Below are positions 15,900 to 24,536 of a stretch of DNA of 34,152 nucleotides, in pieces (within the stretch, counting starts at the first letter, position 1; the number at the start of each line of letters is the position of its first letter). Position numbers and translations under genes: made by a program. The stretch covers positions 1 to 34,152 of the forward strand of contig JAAXJR010000029.1 in assembly GCA_012269745.1 (NCBI GenBank), read 5' to 3'. Source of the DNA: Flavobacteriales bacterium (GTDB lineage: Bacteria; Bacteroidota; Bacteroidia; Flavobacteriales; Schleiferiaceae). The notes under the pieces were generated by a model that made no database searches, was not told where the DNA came from, and worked only from the letters and a program-made list of their open reading frames with translations.

Positions 15900-17215
15900 C
15901 AGATTTAGCACAGGATTTACTCTCTTCATTCGTCGTTGCAGAAGCCGGCTTGAACGGGGCCAAGAATTTGGGTGTGGTCAACATGCGCAAAGAAGCATTG
16001 GACCGTTTTGAAGCTACCGGATTCCCAACTACGCGTGACGAAGAGTGGAAATACACCAACCTCAAGCCCGTTCTGAAGCACGACTATAAGATCATGCTGA
16101 AGAGCGAGAGCGCTGTATCGTTCGGAGATATCAAACAGTACCTACTCAGCGATCTAGATACCTACAAACTGGTATTCATCAACGGTAAGTACAGCTCATG
16201 GTTGAGCGAATCGACCCACCAGAGCTATGACATTTGCACCTTTGCTGCTGCTTTGAACAAATACCCTGATATTCTTGCCGAATACTTGGGCAAAGCTGCT
16301 CCAGCTGGAGAAACGTTCGTAGACCTCAACACGGCTTTTGCCGATGACGGTGCGTACATCCGGATCAAGGCGAATCAGACGGTGGATAAGCCGATTGAGA
16401 TTCTCTACATCACCACAGATGAAAATGGCACTTCGTTCTCACAGAACCGCAACCTCATTATTGTGGAGCAAAACGCGGAGGTGCAGATCTTAGAGCGTCA
16501 CCAGAATCTTGGCGATACTGAAAGCTTTACAAATTTTGTGAGTGAAGTATTTGCTGCTCGTGATGCTCGCGTGAGCTACTACAAAGTGCAGAACGACAGC
16601 GATAAGGCTTCCTTGGTGGACAACACCCACGTGAAGCAAGCAAGCGGTTCTAACGTGCATGTAGGCACCTACAGTTTCGGTGGAAAATTGGTCCGCAATA
16701 ACCTACACTTCTACTCCGGTGGCGAACACGCTGAAAGCCACATGGACGGCATCACTATTATCGGTGACGGCCAAACTGTAGACCACCACACCTTAGTAGA
16801 CCACCAGGAGCCGAATTGCTACAGCCGTGAGTTATACAAGGGCATCTACCTTGGCAAAAGCCACGGTGTGTTCAACGGTAAGGTATTGGTACGCCAAAAG
16901 GCACAAAAGACCAATGCCTTCCAACAGAACGACAATATTCTATTGAGCGATAAAGCGAAGGTGGATACGAAACCTCAATTGGAAATTTTTGCAGATGATG
17001 TGCGTTGTTCACACGGATGTACCGTGGGACAATTGGACAAAAATGCCTTGTTCTACTTGCGTTCTCGTGGTATTCCAAAGCGTGAAGCCGAGGGTCTGAT
17101 GACCTATGCTTTTGCTTCTGATGCGCTAGAATATGTGAAAATCCCTCAGTTAGAGAAGCGTCTGAACGGCGTAATCGCTGAAAAACTCGGTATCAACCTA
17201 GAGTTTGCATTATAA
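15896..17215 (+). CDS. sufD: Fe-S cluster assembly protein SufD
   Basis: 439 residues. It is the SufB paralogue that pairs with SufB in the SufBC2D scaffold. It has an N-terminal helical domain including TTRDEEWKYTNLKP (about 41-54), typical of SufD, then a beta-helix core, and the C-terminal DVRCSHGCTVGQLD segment with the family histidine and cysteines. It begins within sufC (ATGA) and ends TAATG, overlapping sufS by one base. Confidence 0.97.
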   Translation: MTDLAQDLLSSFVVAEAGLNGAKNLGVVNMRKEALDRFEATGFPTTRDEEWKYTNLKPVLKHDYKIMLKSESAVSFGDIKQYLLSDLDTYKLVFINGKYSSWLSESTHQSYDICTFAAALNKYPDILAEYLGKAAPAGETFVDLNTAFADDGAYIRIKANQTVDKPIEILYITTDENGTSFSQNRNLIIVEQNAEVQILERHQNLGDTESFTNFVSEVFAARDARVSYYKVQNDSDKASLVDNTHVKQASGSNVHVGTYSFGGKLVRNNLHFYSGGEHAESHMDGITIIGDGQTVDHHTLVDHQEPNCYSRELYKGIYLGKSHGVFNGKVLVRQKAQKTNAFQQNDNILLSDKAKVDTKPQLEIFADDVRCSHGCTVGQLDKNALFYLRSRGIPKREAEGLMTYAFASDALEYVKIPQLEKRLNGVIAEKLGINLEFAL

Positions 17216-18432
17216 TGAGCTACGATGTCCAAGCCATACGCCAGCAATTCCCTATCCTGAATCAAGAGATTCACGGAAGGCCGTTGGTGTATTTGGACAA
17301 TGCTGCTACTGCGCAGAAGCCCATCGCAGTCATTGATGCTATTTCAGATTATTACCTGAACTACAATGCCAATGTACACCGTGGTGTGCACACATTGAGT
17401 CAGCGCGCGACCGATGCCATGGAGGCCGTTCGCGAAGATGTTCGCGCGCACATTAATGCAGCGGAAACGGCTGAAATCATCTTTACACGAGGCATTACCG
17501 ACAGTATCAACACCATAGCCTTTGGGATGGGAGCCCTAGTGAAGAAGGGTCAAAATATCGTGATCACTGCCGTTGAGCACCACAGTAATATTGTGCCTTG
17601 GCAAATGCTGTGTCAGCGCACGGGTGCAGAGCTTCGTCACCTGCCGATGAACGAGCACGGTGAGGTTGTTTTGGAAGGTATTGAGGAGATCATTGACGAG
17701 CATACCGCGATGGTTGCCTTCAATCACATCTCCAATGCACTTGGGACTATTAATCCCGTAGAGGAAATTTTGCAGCGCGCCCAGAAAGTAGGCGCTTGGA
17801 CCTTAGTGGACGGTGCACAAAGTGGACCCCACGCCAGAGTAGATGTACGCGCTTGGGATGTTGACTTCTTCACACTCAGCAGTCACAAAATGTACGGTCC
17901 TACCGGCCTTGGTGTACTTTACGGCAAACGTGAAAGACTAGAAGCTCTTCCGCCTTATCAAGGCGGTGGCGAAATGATTGCCACAGTGACCTTAGAAGAG
18001 AGCACCTATGCTGGACTTCCACACAAATTTGAAGCGGGCACACCGCATATCGAAGGGATAATAGGTTTTGGGGCTGCGCTGAAGTTTATAAACGAAGTAG
18101 GTGTTGAAGCAATCGCAGCCCACGAGAAAGAGCTGTTAGAATATGCGACGCAAGAGTGCTCAGAGATTGAAGGGTTCCGCGTCATAGGTGATTCAAAGAA
18201 TAAAGCAAGTGTTTTAAGTTTTGTGGTGGATGGAACGCATCCCTATGATTTGGGTGTGTTGCTCGATCAACAGGGCGTGGCTGTTCGTACCGGCCAACAC
18301 TGTACGCAACCTATCATGGACGCCTTTTGCATTAGTGGAACGGCAAGAGCCAGTTTTGCGATGTACAATACCAAAGAAGAAATTGACCTGTTCAAGGCTG
18401 CCCTTGAGAAGGCCGTAACGATGCTGCGCTAA
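17215..18432 (+). CDS. sufS: Cysteine desulfurase SufS
   Basis: 405 residues. It is a PLP-dependent class V aminotransferase-fold enzyme that releases sulfur from cysteine as a persulfide for cluster assembly. It has the PLP lysine K225 in SSHKMYGPTG, H123 in VEHHSN that stacks over PLP, and the active-site Cys C363 in RTGQHCTQP. The short loop around the Cys marks the type II (SufS) rather than IscS group. It overlaps both neighbours by one base (TAATG), next to sufE, its sulfur acceptor. Confidence 0.98.
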   Translation: MSYDVQAIRQQFPILNQEIHGRPLVYLDNAATAQKPIAVIDAISDYYLNYNANVHRGVHTLSQRATDAMEAVREDVRAHINAAETAEIIFTRGITDSINTIAFGMGALVKKGQNIVITAVEHHSNIVPWQMLCQRTGAELRHLPMNEHGEVVLEGIEEIIDEHTAMVAFNHISNALGTINPVEEILQRAQKVGAWTLVDGAQSGPHARVDVRAWDVDFFTLSSHKMYGPTGLGVLYGKRERLEALPPYQGGGEMIATVTLEESTYAGLPHKFEAGTPHIEGIIGFGAALKFINEVGVEAIAAHEKELLEYATQECSEIEGFRVIGDSKNKASVLSFVVDGTHPYDLGVLLDQQGVAVRTGQHCTQPIMDAFCISGTARASFAMYNTKEEIDLFKAALEKAVTMLR

Positions 18433-18848
18433 TGGCAACGATTCAAGAAAGACAAGACGTATTGGTCGAGGAATTTGAATTCTTCGACGAATGGATGGAC
18501 AAATACAACCACATCATTGAGATGGGCAAGGCGTTGAACAAGATGCCTGAGGAGCTTAAAAATGACGATTTACTAGTTCAAGGCTGCCAAAGCAAGGTTT
18601 GGCTTCACGCCGAGAAGAACGGTGAAAATGTGAGGTTTAAAGCAGATGCAGACGCCATCATTGCCAAGGGTATTGTAGCGATGTTGATTGATGTTTTTGA
18701 TAATCAACCTGCGAAAGAAGTCGCCGCTGCTGACCTTGGGTTCTTGGAAGAGATCGGCTTGAAAGACCATCTCAGCCCAACAAGAGCGAACGGTCTGATG
18801 AGCATGATCAAACAAATGAAATTTTACGCCTTGGCTTTTGCCGGGTAA
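18432..18848 (+). CDS. sufE: Sulfur acceptor SufE
   Basis: 138 residues. It accepts the persulfide from SufS and hands it to SufB. The acceptor cysteine is C52 in the conserved LVQGCQSKVW segment, at the same position as E. coli SufE C51. The FEFFDEWMDKY and LGFLEEIGLKDHLSPTRANG segments also match the family. The gene overlaps the sufS stop by one base and precedes sufT by 12 bases. Confidence 0.97.
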   Translation: MATIQERQDVLVEEFEFFDEWMDKYNHIIEMGKALNKMPEELKNDDLLVQGCQSKVWLHAEKNGENVRFKADADAIIAKGIVAMLIDVFDNQPAKEVAAADLGFLEEIGLKDHLSPTRANGLMSMIKQMKFYALAFAG

Positions 18849-18860
18849 TACAGAAGTGCC

Positions 18861-19193
18861 ATGAGTGAAGAGTTGACGCACAGCGAGATGCAAAAGATTG
18901 GAGAAGAGGTCGTAGGAGTTCTTTGTACCATCTTTGATCCTGAAATTCCTGTGGATATATATCAATTGGGGTTGATTTACGATGTGAAGGTCAGTACAGA
19001 GCGTGATGTGCATATTTTGATGACGTTGACCTCGCCGAATTGTCCCGTAGCAGAAAGCTTACCGCAAGAAGTGAAAGAGAAGTCTAGAGCTTTGGACAGT
19101 GTGAATGATGTTGAGGTGGAAATCACCTTCGACCCGCCGTGGGATAAGAGTATGATGAGCGAAGAGGCGAAACTCGAGCTCGGCATGCTTTAA
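18861..19193 (+). CDS. sufT: SufT-like Fe-S assembly protein (DUF59/MIP18)
   Basis: 110-residue DUF59 domain protein. Family marks are IFDPEIPVDIYQLGLIYDV (about 24-42), LTSPNCPVAESLP with the conserved Cys, and FDPPWDKSMMSEEAKLELGM. This form, encoded at the end of a suf operon, is usually called SufT and helps deliver clusters to apoproteins, by comparison with MIP18 and PaaD. It is the last gene of the operon and is followed by a hairpin with a U run. Confidence 0.92.
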   Translation: MSEELTHSEMQKIGEEVVGVLCTIFDPEIPVDIYQLGLIYDVKVSTERDVHILMTLTSPNCPVAESLPQEVKEKSRALDSVNDVEVEITFDPPWDKSMMSEEAKLELGML

Positions 19194-19268
19194 TTGTCCC
19201 AATTCTTTAAAATTTTCCCAAAACGAGAACCTTATTGCGTTGAATCCGTTAAGGATAACGTTAATTTG

Positions 19269-19301
19269 TTGCTCGCTATTCAAAGAATCGAGCGATTTTT
19301 T
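19269..19301 (+). terminator. Probable rho-independent terminator after sufT
   Basis: GCTCG (19271-19275) pairs with CGAGC (19289-19293), and ATTC (19278-19281) with GAAT (19285-19288), around an AAA loop with a two-base bulge. A run of six T follows at 19296-19301. It lies 75 bases after the sufT stop but only 25 bases before the next ATG, so it could also act as an attenuator for the HMG-CoA synthase gene. Confidence 0.55.
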
Positions 19302-19325
19302 GTGAATTAGAAAAATATCCGCCAA

Positions 19326-20765
19326 ATGAAAATTGGAATTGACGCCATTTCATACTACGTACCTAGCCACTACCTCCCCATCGAAGCACTTGCGAATGCA
19401 AGAAACATTGAATACGCCAAGCTGAACAAGGGCTTGGGTCTCACTTCTATGTCCTTCCCGGATGTCGACGAAGATGCTGCCTCAATGGGAGCGAATGCAG
19501 TTCTCGACATGTTCCAAAGAGAATCTCTAGATCCAGCCACAGTGGGCAGAATGTACCTCGGTACAGAAAGTGCTTTAGATAGTGCTAAACCTACTGCGAC
19601 GTACATTCTAGATTTAGTAGAGAAAGAATTAGCTGCCGAGCACGGTGAGCGTTGCTTGAAAAACGTAGATGCCGTAGATATGACCTTCGCGTGTATCGGT
19701 GCAGTAGATGCGTTGGAGAATGCATGCCTTTATGTGCAGCAAAACCCAGATAAGAAAGCCATTATTATCGCGGCAGATTTGGCCAAATATGACCTAGGCT
19801 CAACAGGAGAATACACCCAAGGTGCCGGTGCTGTGGCATTACTCGTGAGTGTAGATCCAGCCATTGTCGCATTGGATGCCGAGATCGGCGTAGCCACCAA
19901 AGGTGAGCGTGATTTCTTCAAACCGCGCAGAACACACACCAAAGCTTCTGTTCTCGTTCAAGCAGCCTCATTGTTAGGGGTTGAATTGAGTGAAGAGGAG
20001 GCAGCGGCAAAGCTTCTAGGGGCCGAAGGTTTCTGGGGCGGAAACAGCATGATCCGCAGCTATGTTGAAGAGCCAGTTTTTGACGGTCAATACAGCAACG
20101 GCGCTTATGTAGGCCGTATCCAAGAGGCACTCGCTCATTTTGAAAGCAAAGTGGATCTAAATCCTGCATTGGATTGGGACCGTGTAGTCATGCACTTACC
20201 TTATGCCTTCCAAGGGCGCCGTATGTTGGTGAATTTCTACCTGAATTGGATGAACGCTAACGGAAAATGGGAAGAAGTAGTTGCTGCTATGGGCGGCGAC
20301 AAACCAGCAGATAAAGACGAGGCGAAAGCTTGGGTAAAAGCATTTAGCAAGAGCGATTACTACCGCGCTTATGTAGCTAAAGCCTTGGCCCCTGCCGAAC
20401 GTGCGTCGAGCCTCATCGGTAATATGTACACCGCTTCCATCTTCATGGGATTGCTCAGTACGCTGTGTGATGCTGCCGATAAAGGCGAAGCCATCGAAGG
20501 TGCGTGTATCGGTTTTATGGGCTACGGTTCAGGAAGCAAGGCGAAGGTCTTCCAAGGTCACGTGCAACCGGGGTGGTCGAAAGTTGCAGGATTAGACCTG
20601 TTCGGCAGTCTAGAGAACCGTACGGCCGTGGATTTCACTACGTATGAGAACTGGCACAATGAGCGTTTAACTAGCCCAATTCTTCCTTCGAAATCCGGCT
20701 TCGTTTTTGACGGTCTCAGAACAGCAGAAAACCAAGAATTTTTCCGAGATTACAAGAAACAGTAA
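19326..20765 (+). CDS. mvaS: Hydroxymethylglutaryl-CoA synthase
   Basis: 479 residues, thiolase-fold family. It condenses acetoacetyl-CoA with acetyl-CoA to HMG-CoA, an early step of the mevalonate route to isoprenoids. The triad can be placed at E81 (LGTESALDSAKP), C123 (DMTFACIGAVDAL) and H290 (VVMHLPYAFQGRRM); the NMYTASIFMG and MGYGSGS segments also fit. It is longer than many bacterial MvaS proteins (near 390), and the active-site flanks are divergent, as in Bacteroidota homologues. No other mevalonate gene lies nearby. The substrate is inferred from the family; a related condensing activity is less likely. Confidence 0.88.
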   Translation: MKIGIDAISYYVPSHYLPIEALANARNIEYAKLNKGLGLTSMSFPDVDEDAASMGANAVLDMFQRESLDPATVGRMYLGTESALDSAKPTATYILDLVEKELAAEHGERCLKNVDAVDMTFACIGAVDALENACLYVQQNPDKKAIIIAADLAKYDLGSTGEYTQGAGAVALLVSVDPAIVALDAEIGVATKGERDFFKPRRTHTKASVLVQAASLLGVELSEEEAAAKLLGAEGFWGGNSMIRSYVEEPVFDGQYSNGAYVGRIQEALAHFESKVDLNPALDWDRVVMHLPYAFQGRRMLVNFYLNWMNANGKWEEVVAAMGGDKPADKDEAKAWVKAFSKSDYYRAYVAKALAPAERASSLIGNMYTASIFMGLLSTLCDAADKGEAIEGACIGFMGYGSGSKAKVFQGHVQPGWSKVAGLDLFGSLENRTAVDFTTYENWHNERLTSPILPSKSGFVFDGLRTAENQEFFRDYKKQ

Positions 20766-20774
20766 TCCGTTGTT

Positions 20775-21275
20775 ATGGCCGAGGGGGAAATCGTAAACAA
20801 AGTCGCGCAGAGCCCACTAATTACCTTCAATCTTGAAGACTATCTTCCTGCAAAGGTGGAGCAATTAGATATTGCTCAGTTCCTTGATGGAGGATACCTC
20901 TTGCGTGAAATAGAGTTTCGAGCTGCTCTTAAAGATTTCGATTATTCACCGTTCGTTGGTGCCGCAGTTCGTATTCATTGTTCCACAGATGCCATACTCC
21001 CCGCATGGGCTTCTATTTTGGTCGCTTCAAAGCTTAGTGATAGGGATATCAGGAGTTTTTGGGCACCTACAGATGAAGCCTTTTTTGCGCAGTACTATCG
21101 GTGGAAGTTGGCCCAAATACATTGGTCATCTTTCGAAGGAAAACCGGTCATCATCAAGGGATGTGGCGATGCTCGCATTCCTCAAGATGCCTATATCCAA
21201 ACGGCAGATGCGCTCAAAGGGATCGCAAAGAAAATCAGCTACGGGGAGGCCTGCTCCGCAGTACCCCTGAAATAA
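20775..21275 (+). CDS. DUF2480 family protein
   Basis: 166 residues. The sequence matches my recollection of DUF2480, a Bacteroidota-restricted family often located near SUF genes (LITFNLEDYLP near the N terminus; AVRIHCSTDAILPAWAS; KGCGDARIPQDAYIQ near the C terminus). Its function is unknown. There is no signal peptide or membrane helix. The Cys and His residues (IHCS, KGCGD) could bind a metal, but this is speculation. It follows mvaS after nine bases and is probably co-transcribed. Its stop abuts the stop of the next, convergent gene with no spacer. Confidence 0.82.
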   Translation: MAEGEIVNKVAQSPLITFNLEDYLPAKVEQLDIAQFLDGGYLLREIEFRAALKDFDYSPFVGAAVRIHCSTDAILPAWASILVASKLSDRDIRSFWAPTDEAFFAQYYRWKLAQIHWSSFEGKPVIIKGCGDARIPQDAYIQTADALKGIAKKISYGEACSAVPLK

Positions 21276-21944
21276 CTAGAGCGTTATCGACAGCCCGATG
21301 TTCTGGCTCGTCGCAGCCCCTAATTCTGGCACCAATACACCAGATTCAACAATTGGATTTAAGCCGTAGTAGTAATACAAGTTGAACGGTCCTCGGCCTG
21401 CCTTGAAATAGGCACCGTATCGAAGGGTACTGAACCCGCCAATATTGTAAAACTTCACGCGGTAGTTCTCCGTTTCTAAATAGGAATAGGAATCGGTTAA
21501 ATATCCAATAAGACCACCCACGTAAATCCTGGTATATCGCCCGTTTTTATTAGCGTTTGACCTGTACCTCAACTCAAGAATACCATCTACATATTCAGTT
21601 GCTAATCGATTCGAAATATAAGACTGACCATCTAGATTCTCCAGGATCTGCTGCCCATTAGAAGCAACATCAACGTGTAAGTTTCCATGGTAAAAATGAC
21701 CGCTGTATCCTACTCCATATGCCAAGCCGAAATGAGACAATCCTATGGTGTTTTCTCGAAGCAACTGAAACTCTTGAGAGTTCGCCTTCCATGAAGAAGT
21801 AAAAGATCCCGGAGCGCCAACGACCATCAACGAAGAAGTATTGAAGGAAAGGCCCTCTCCCGGCTCAGGAATAAATGCTTTGGCCTGCCCAAAAGCACCT
21901 AGGCTAAATACAAATGCAACAAGTATAACGGCTGCTTTTTTCAT
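21276..21944 (-). CDS. Predicted outer-membrane beta-barrel protein (PorT-like)
   Basis: 222 residues. The signal peptide is MKKAAVILVAFVFSLGAFG, cleaved before Q20. The rest shows alternating hydrophobic and polar strands rich in Tyr and Gly (GLAYGVGYSGHFYHG, RYTRIYVGGLIGYLTDSYSYL, LRYGAYFKAGRGPFNLYYYYGLNP), and it ends in a hydrophobic strand, NIGLSITL, as expected of an outer-membrane barrel. It resembles the PorT/OmpW-like group, but I cannot assign a precise family. A TATTTTTG element lies 45 bases upstream of the start. Confidence 0.75.
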   Translation of the reverse strand: MKKAAVILVAFVFSLGAFGQAKAFIPEPGEGLSFNTSSLMVVGAPGSFTSSWKANSQEFQLLRENTIGLSHFGLAYGVGYSGHFYHGNLHVDVASNGQQILENLDGQSYISNRLATEYVDGILELRYRSNANKNGRYTRIYVGGLIGYLTDSYSYLETENYRVKFYNIGGFSTLRYGAYFKAGRGPFNLYYYYGLNPIVESGVLVPELGAATSQNIGLSITL

Positions 21945-21989
21945 AGTCTCAAGGTAGTAAATGAACCCACGAAAGGGCCGCTAAGTCTT

Positions 21990-21997
21990 CAAAAATA
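21990..21997 (-). promoter_or_regulatory. Possible -7 promoter element of the beta-barrel gene
   Basis: TATTTTTG on the minus strand matches TAnnTTTG and lies 45 bases upstream of the ATG at 21944. No convincing -33 TTG is at the expected distance, so support is weak. Confidence 0.3.
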
Positions 21998-22081
21998 CAA
22001 ACCTTTGAAGGGATACGTACTTTCTAGTGAAGAAGAGCCCTAGTAACGATTTCAATACCCTGTTATTCATACTTTCATAAG

Positions 22082-23251
22082 ATGGATATATATGCTTTCA
22101 AAACCCACTGGAATCAAAAAAGCTTCGCTTTTATCGCTATGATTGCAGTTAATGCTGTTTTTCTTGGCAGCTATTTATTGGAAGTTAGTGATGGATTTTA
22201 CTACCTGCTGGGTCAAATCTTCCTCCTTCCTTTTACAGGGTTAATTTTAAATCGCAAAGCCCCAAGGCTAGAAGCATTCGTAGATATAAAACTCTTGTCT
22301 TTTTATTTTTGGTACTATTATTTTGCGATAAATGTTACTGGTTTTTATTTAACCGCAATATTTTTTTCAACCATTCTGCTGCGAATTGGCGTTCACTCCG
22401 CTTCACTAAGAGGCGAAACTATATTCTTGAGGTGTAGTCTATACTTTGGTCCAGTGATTGCTTTCTTCCTTATTGCATTTGACATTCAGCCTTGGTTCGA
22501 ATGGCCTTTGCCAGCAGAAAAAGAGTTGAAATTCTCATCGTCCGTAGTCTTTGTTCTCATGTTACTTTTCTCATTTCGAACAAGTGAGGGCTATATAACA
22601 ACTATCAATCAACTAGAGGATAAAGAGAACGAACTAAGCGTCCGTTATACCCAAGTTCTTGAGCTAAATCAAATCTTAAATCATAATATTAGGACACCTT
22701 TGGCCACTGCCATTGGACAACTAGAAATTGCCAAGCTAAAAAATAAAGACAACGTCCATATCGAAAAATCACGTCAGGCACTAGAAGTGGTACTTGAGCA
22801 AACACAAAGTGTGAATAATGCTAAAAAAGCGTTTGCAAGGTCTTCGAATATCACTGAGTTTTTCGAGAATTGGAAAACCATCTATAATTATCCAATGGTC
22901 GAATTAATCGTTGGTAAGGAAGTAGATTCGCTTATTATAAATGAGCAGTCCATGATTGCCATAGCTGTATCACTAGATATATTCACAATCAACTCATTTG
23001 AGGCAGAAGCAACAAATATTCAAATACATGTTTCAAGAAATGAGAATCAGATTTTAATAAGGCATGTAGATAATGGCCTTGGAGTTTCTAACGAAATACT
23101 GGAGATGTTTGGGAAACCCATAAACAGTCAAAAGGGGTCCGGGCTGGGAACCTATCTCGCTCAACGACTTCTAAGAAGCGCCGGGGCAATAAACGTTCAG
23201 TTCGCAAATCGAACAGGACACCAAGGTTTCGAAGTGTCTATCCTACTTTAG
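22082..23251 (+). CDS. Membrane histidine kinase, orphan (paralogue 1)
   Basis: 389 residues. The N-terminal membrane domain has about five or six helices (about 15-33, 41-57, 71-100, 118-134, 152-166). A linker helix leads to a HisKA-type dimerisation domain with the phosphoacceptor H201 in LNHNIRTPL. The ATPase domain has the N box N304 (DIFTINSFEAEA), G1 box VDNGLG (D330) and G2 box GSGLGTYLA (352-360). The residue after the His is Asn rather than Glu, a variant frequent in Bacteroidota. No response regulator is encoded nearby. The gene is visibly more A/T-rich than its neighbours. It is paralogous to the kinase at 24537-25721. Its stop TAG overlaps the convergent stop. Confidence 0.88.
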   Translation: MDIYAFKTHWNQKSFAFIAMIAVNAVFLGSYLLEVSDGFYYLLGQIFLLPFTGLILNRKAPRLEAFVDIKLLSFYFWYYYFAINVTGFYLTAIFFSTILLRIGVHSASLRGETIFLRCSLYFGPVIAFFLIAFDIQPWFEWPLPAEKELKFSSSVVFVLMLLFSFRTSEGYITTINQLEDKENELSVRYTQVLELNQILNHNIRTPLATAIGQLEIAKLKNKDNVHIEKSRQALEVVLEQTQSVNNAKKAFARSSNITEFFENWKTIYNYPMVELIVGKEVDSLIINEQSMIAIAVSLDIFTINSFEAEATNIQIHVSRNENQILIRHVDNGLGVSNEILEMFGKPINSQKGSGLGTYLAQRLLRSAGAINVQFANRTGHQGFEVSILL

Positions 23252-23532
23252 TCTTTAAAGTCTTCCCCTGTCTCAAAGTTGTCATCGCTGTCACTAGCGT
23301 CCTCAAACTCGTCCAGATCAAAAGCTTCGAACTGCTTCTCTAAAGAGGCGCTCAGTTTAATGAGGTATTTGGTGTCCTCTGTTTCTAAGGGGACACACTC
23401 CACACGCTCACCTTTGGCATTGGTAAAGAATTCGGTTTCACCATCAAAACCATCGGGGTACTCTTTTACGAGTAAAGCCATTAACGCTTCATCGACTGAC
23501 TTCACGTCTTTGATCACAAATCGCTTTGCCAT
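23248..23532 (-). CDS. Small acidic protein, 94 aa, unknown function
   Basis: 94 residues. The N-terminal half is compact (MAKRFVIKDVKSVDEALMAL, then KEYPDGFDGETEFFTNAKGE). The C-terminal third is strongly acidic (FDLDEFEDASDSDDNFETGEDF). There are no membrane segments. Similar small proteins occur in Bacteroidota next to polyamine genes in my recollection, sometimes annotated as DNA primase without basis; I do not adopt that name. Here it lies directly downstream, in the same direction, of the wrecked polyamine locus, so it may be the surviving last gene of that operon. Its stop shares two bases with the kinase stop. Confidence 0.72.
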   Translation of the reverse strand: MAKRFVIKDVKSVDEALMALLVKEYPDGFDGETEFFTNAKGERVECVPLETEDTKYLIKLSASLEKQFEAFDLDEFEDASDSDDNFETGEDFKD

Positions 23533-23634
23533 TTGCTAATATGTATTTGATATAAACTAGTAATGCTGAGAGGCTAAAACACACATTATTAAGCTAATAT
23601 CACGACGAGCGTTGTTCTCGCCGTACGCGGCTAA

Positions 23635-23730
23635 TTACTTATCTAATATCCAAGAAAAAATCAAAGGAGCGACAATTGTAGCATCACTTTCAACAATAAA
23701 TTTTGGTTTATCAGCATCCAATTTTCCCCA
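23635..23730 (-). pseudogene. 3' remnant of a deoxyhypusine-synthase-like gene
   Basis: About 31 codons, WGKLDADKPKFIVESDA then TIVAPLIFSWILDK and TAA. This matches, from memory, the extreme C terminus of the Bacteroidota deoxyhypusine-synthase-like family (typically ...TWGKLD..TPKFI.ESDATIVAPL.FAW.LDK). It is joined in frame to the arginine decarboxylase remnant at the tryptophan codon near 23728-23736, where both parents would have a Thr-Trp-like junction. The catalytic domain is completely absent. Confidence 0.8.
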
Positions 23731-24489
23731 AGTATCTGGAAGGGTGGTCACAAAAGAACTGTCAATCATGTACCAAGTTTCGCGATCATTTTGTTTCTTT
23801 TGGCCGAGGATCCTGTAGAAATTGGCCCCAGATTCTCCTACGGTGTACGAACCAAATTCACTAAAAATATGTGGCTCCGGCACATCTGCGTAATCACACA
23901 TCATTTTGATTTGATTGATGATCTCCTCGGCCATGTATTCGTAGTCGAAGTCCATGCCCAGACTAGTCTTGATGGGGAATCCACCACCGATATTTAGACC
24001 ATCCAAAGAAGGGCAGATGCGCTTTAGGTCAATGTATACATTTGCGCAGCTCGTTCCAGTAATAAGCAGCGTCCTTTATGACTGTATTGATGAAGAAATG
24101 GAGCATTTTTAATTCTGACCTCTCATTCTCCTGGATCTTCGATCTATAGAAGTCTACTATATCGCGGTAACCAATTCCCAGACGCGAAGTATAAAACTCA
24201 AATTTCGACTCTTCCTCAGAAGCAATTCTAATGCCTAGTTTGACTTTCTTTTGAGTTCTGGATTGCAATTCAGCCAATTCCTCTACGTGATCAATAACCG
24301 TTATGGTATTGTTATAACCTTGTTCGTAGAGCCTGGCAATGTTATCCAAATAGCGATCTGTTTTATAGCCATTGAAACAACGTGACGGTCCTTTGGCAAT
24401 TTACCTGAAGCTGCCATGTTACGGATAATGTTGATGTCAAAGACACTAGAGGTCTCTAGGTGCACTTCATTTTCAAGCACTTTAAACAC
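23731..24489 (-). pseudogene. speA: Arginine decarboxylase (speA) remnant, truncated and frameshifted
   Basis: Three frames together spell a middle section of biosynthetic arginine decarboxylase: VHLETSSVFDINIIRN and GKLPKDRHVV (frame 1); NIARLYEQGYNNTITVIDHV, GIRIASEEESKFEFYTSRLG and ELKMLHFFINT (frame 2); LNIGGGFPIKTSLG, FSEFGSYTVGESG and NDRETWYMIDSSFVTTLPDTW (frame 3). The first break, near 24374-24378, fits loss of one base. The second, near 24035-24042, creates TGA at 24031-24029. Everything N-terminal of VLENEVHLE, including the PLP lysine, is missing, and stops precede it. The C-terminal domain is replaced by another gene's tail. The enzyme would convert arginine to agmatine; this copy cannot. 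The good conservation of the segments suggests recent loss. Confidence 0.9.
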
Positions 24490-24536
24490 GCTTTAACTTA
24501 TATATATATTCTTTAAGTATTGATGTCATCTCAATT

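Noticed and set aside
24490-24536. TATATATATAT run as a promoter or origin-like AT-rich element
   Set aside because: It is only about a dozen bases without a TAnnTTTG match or repeat structure; too weak to call.
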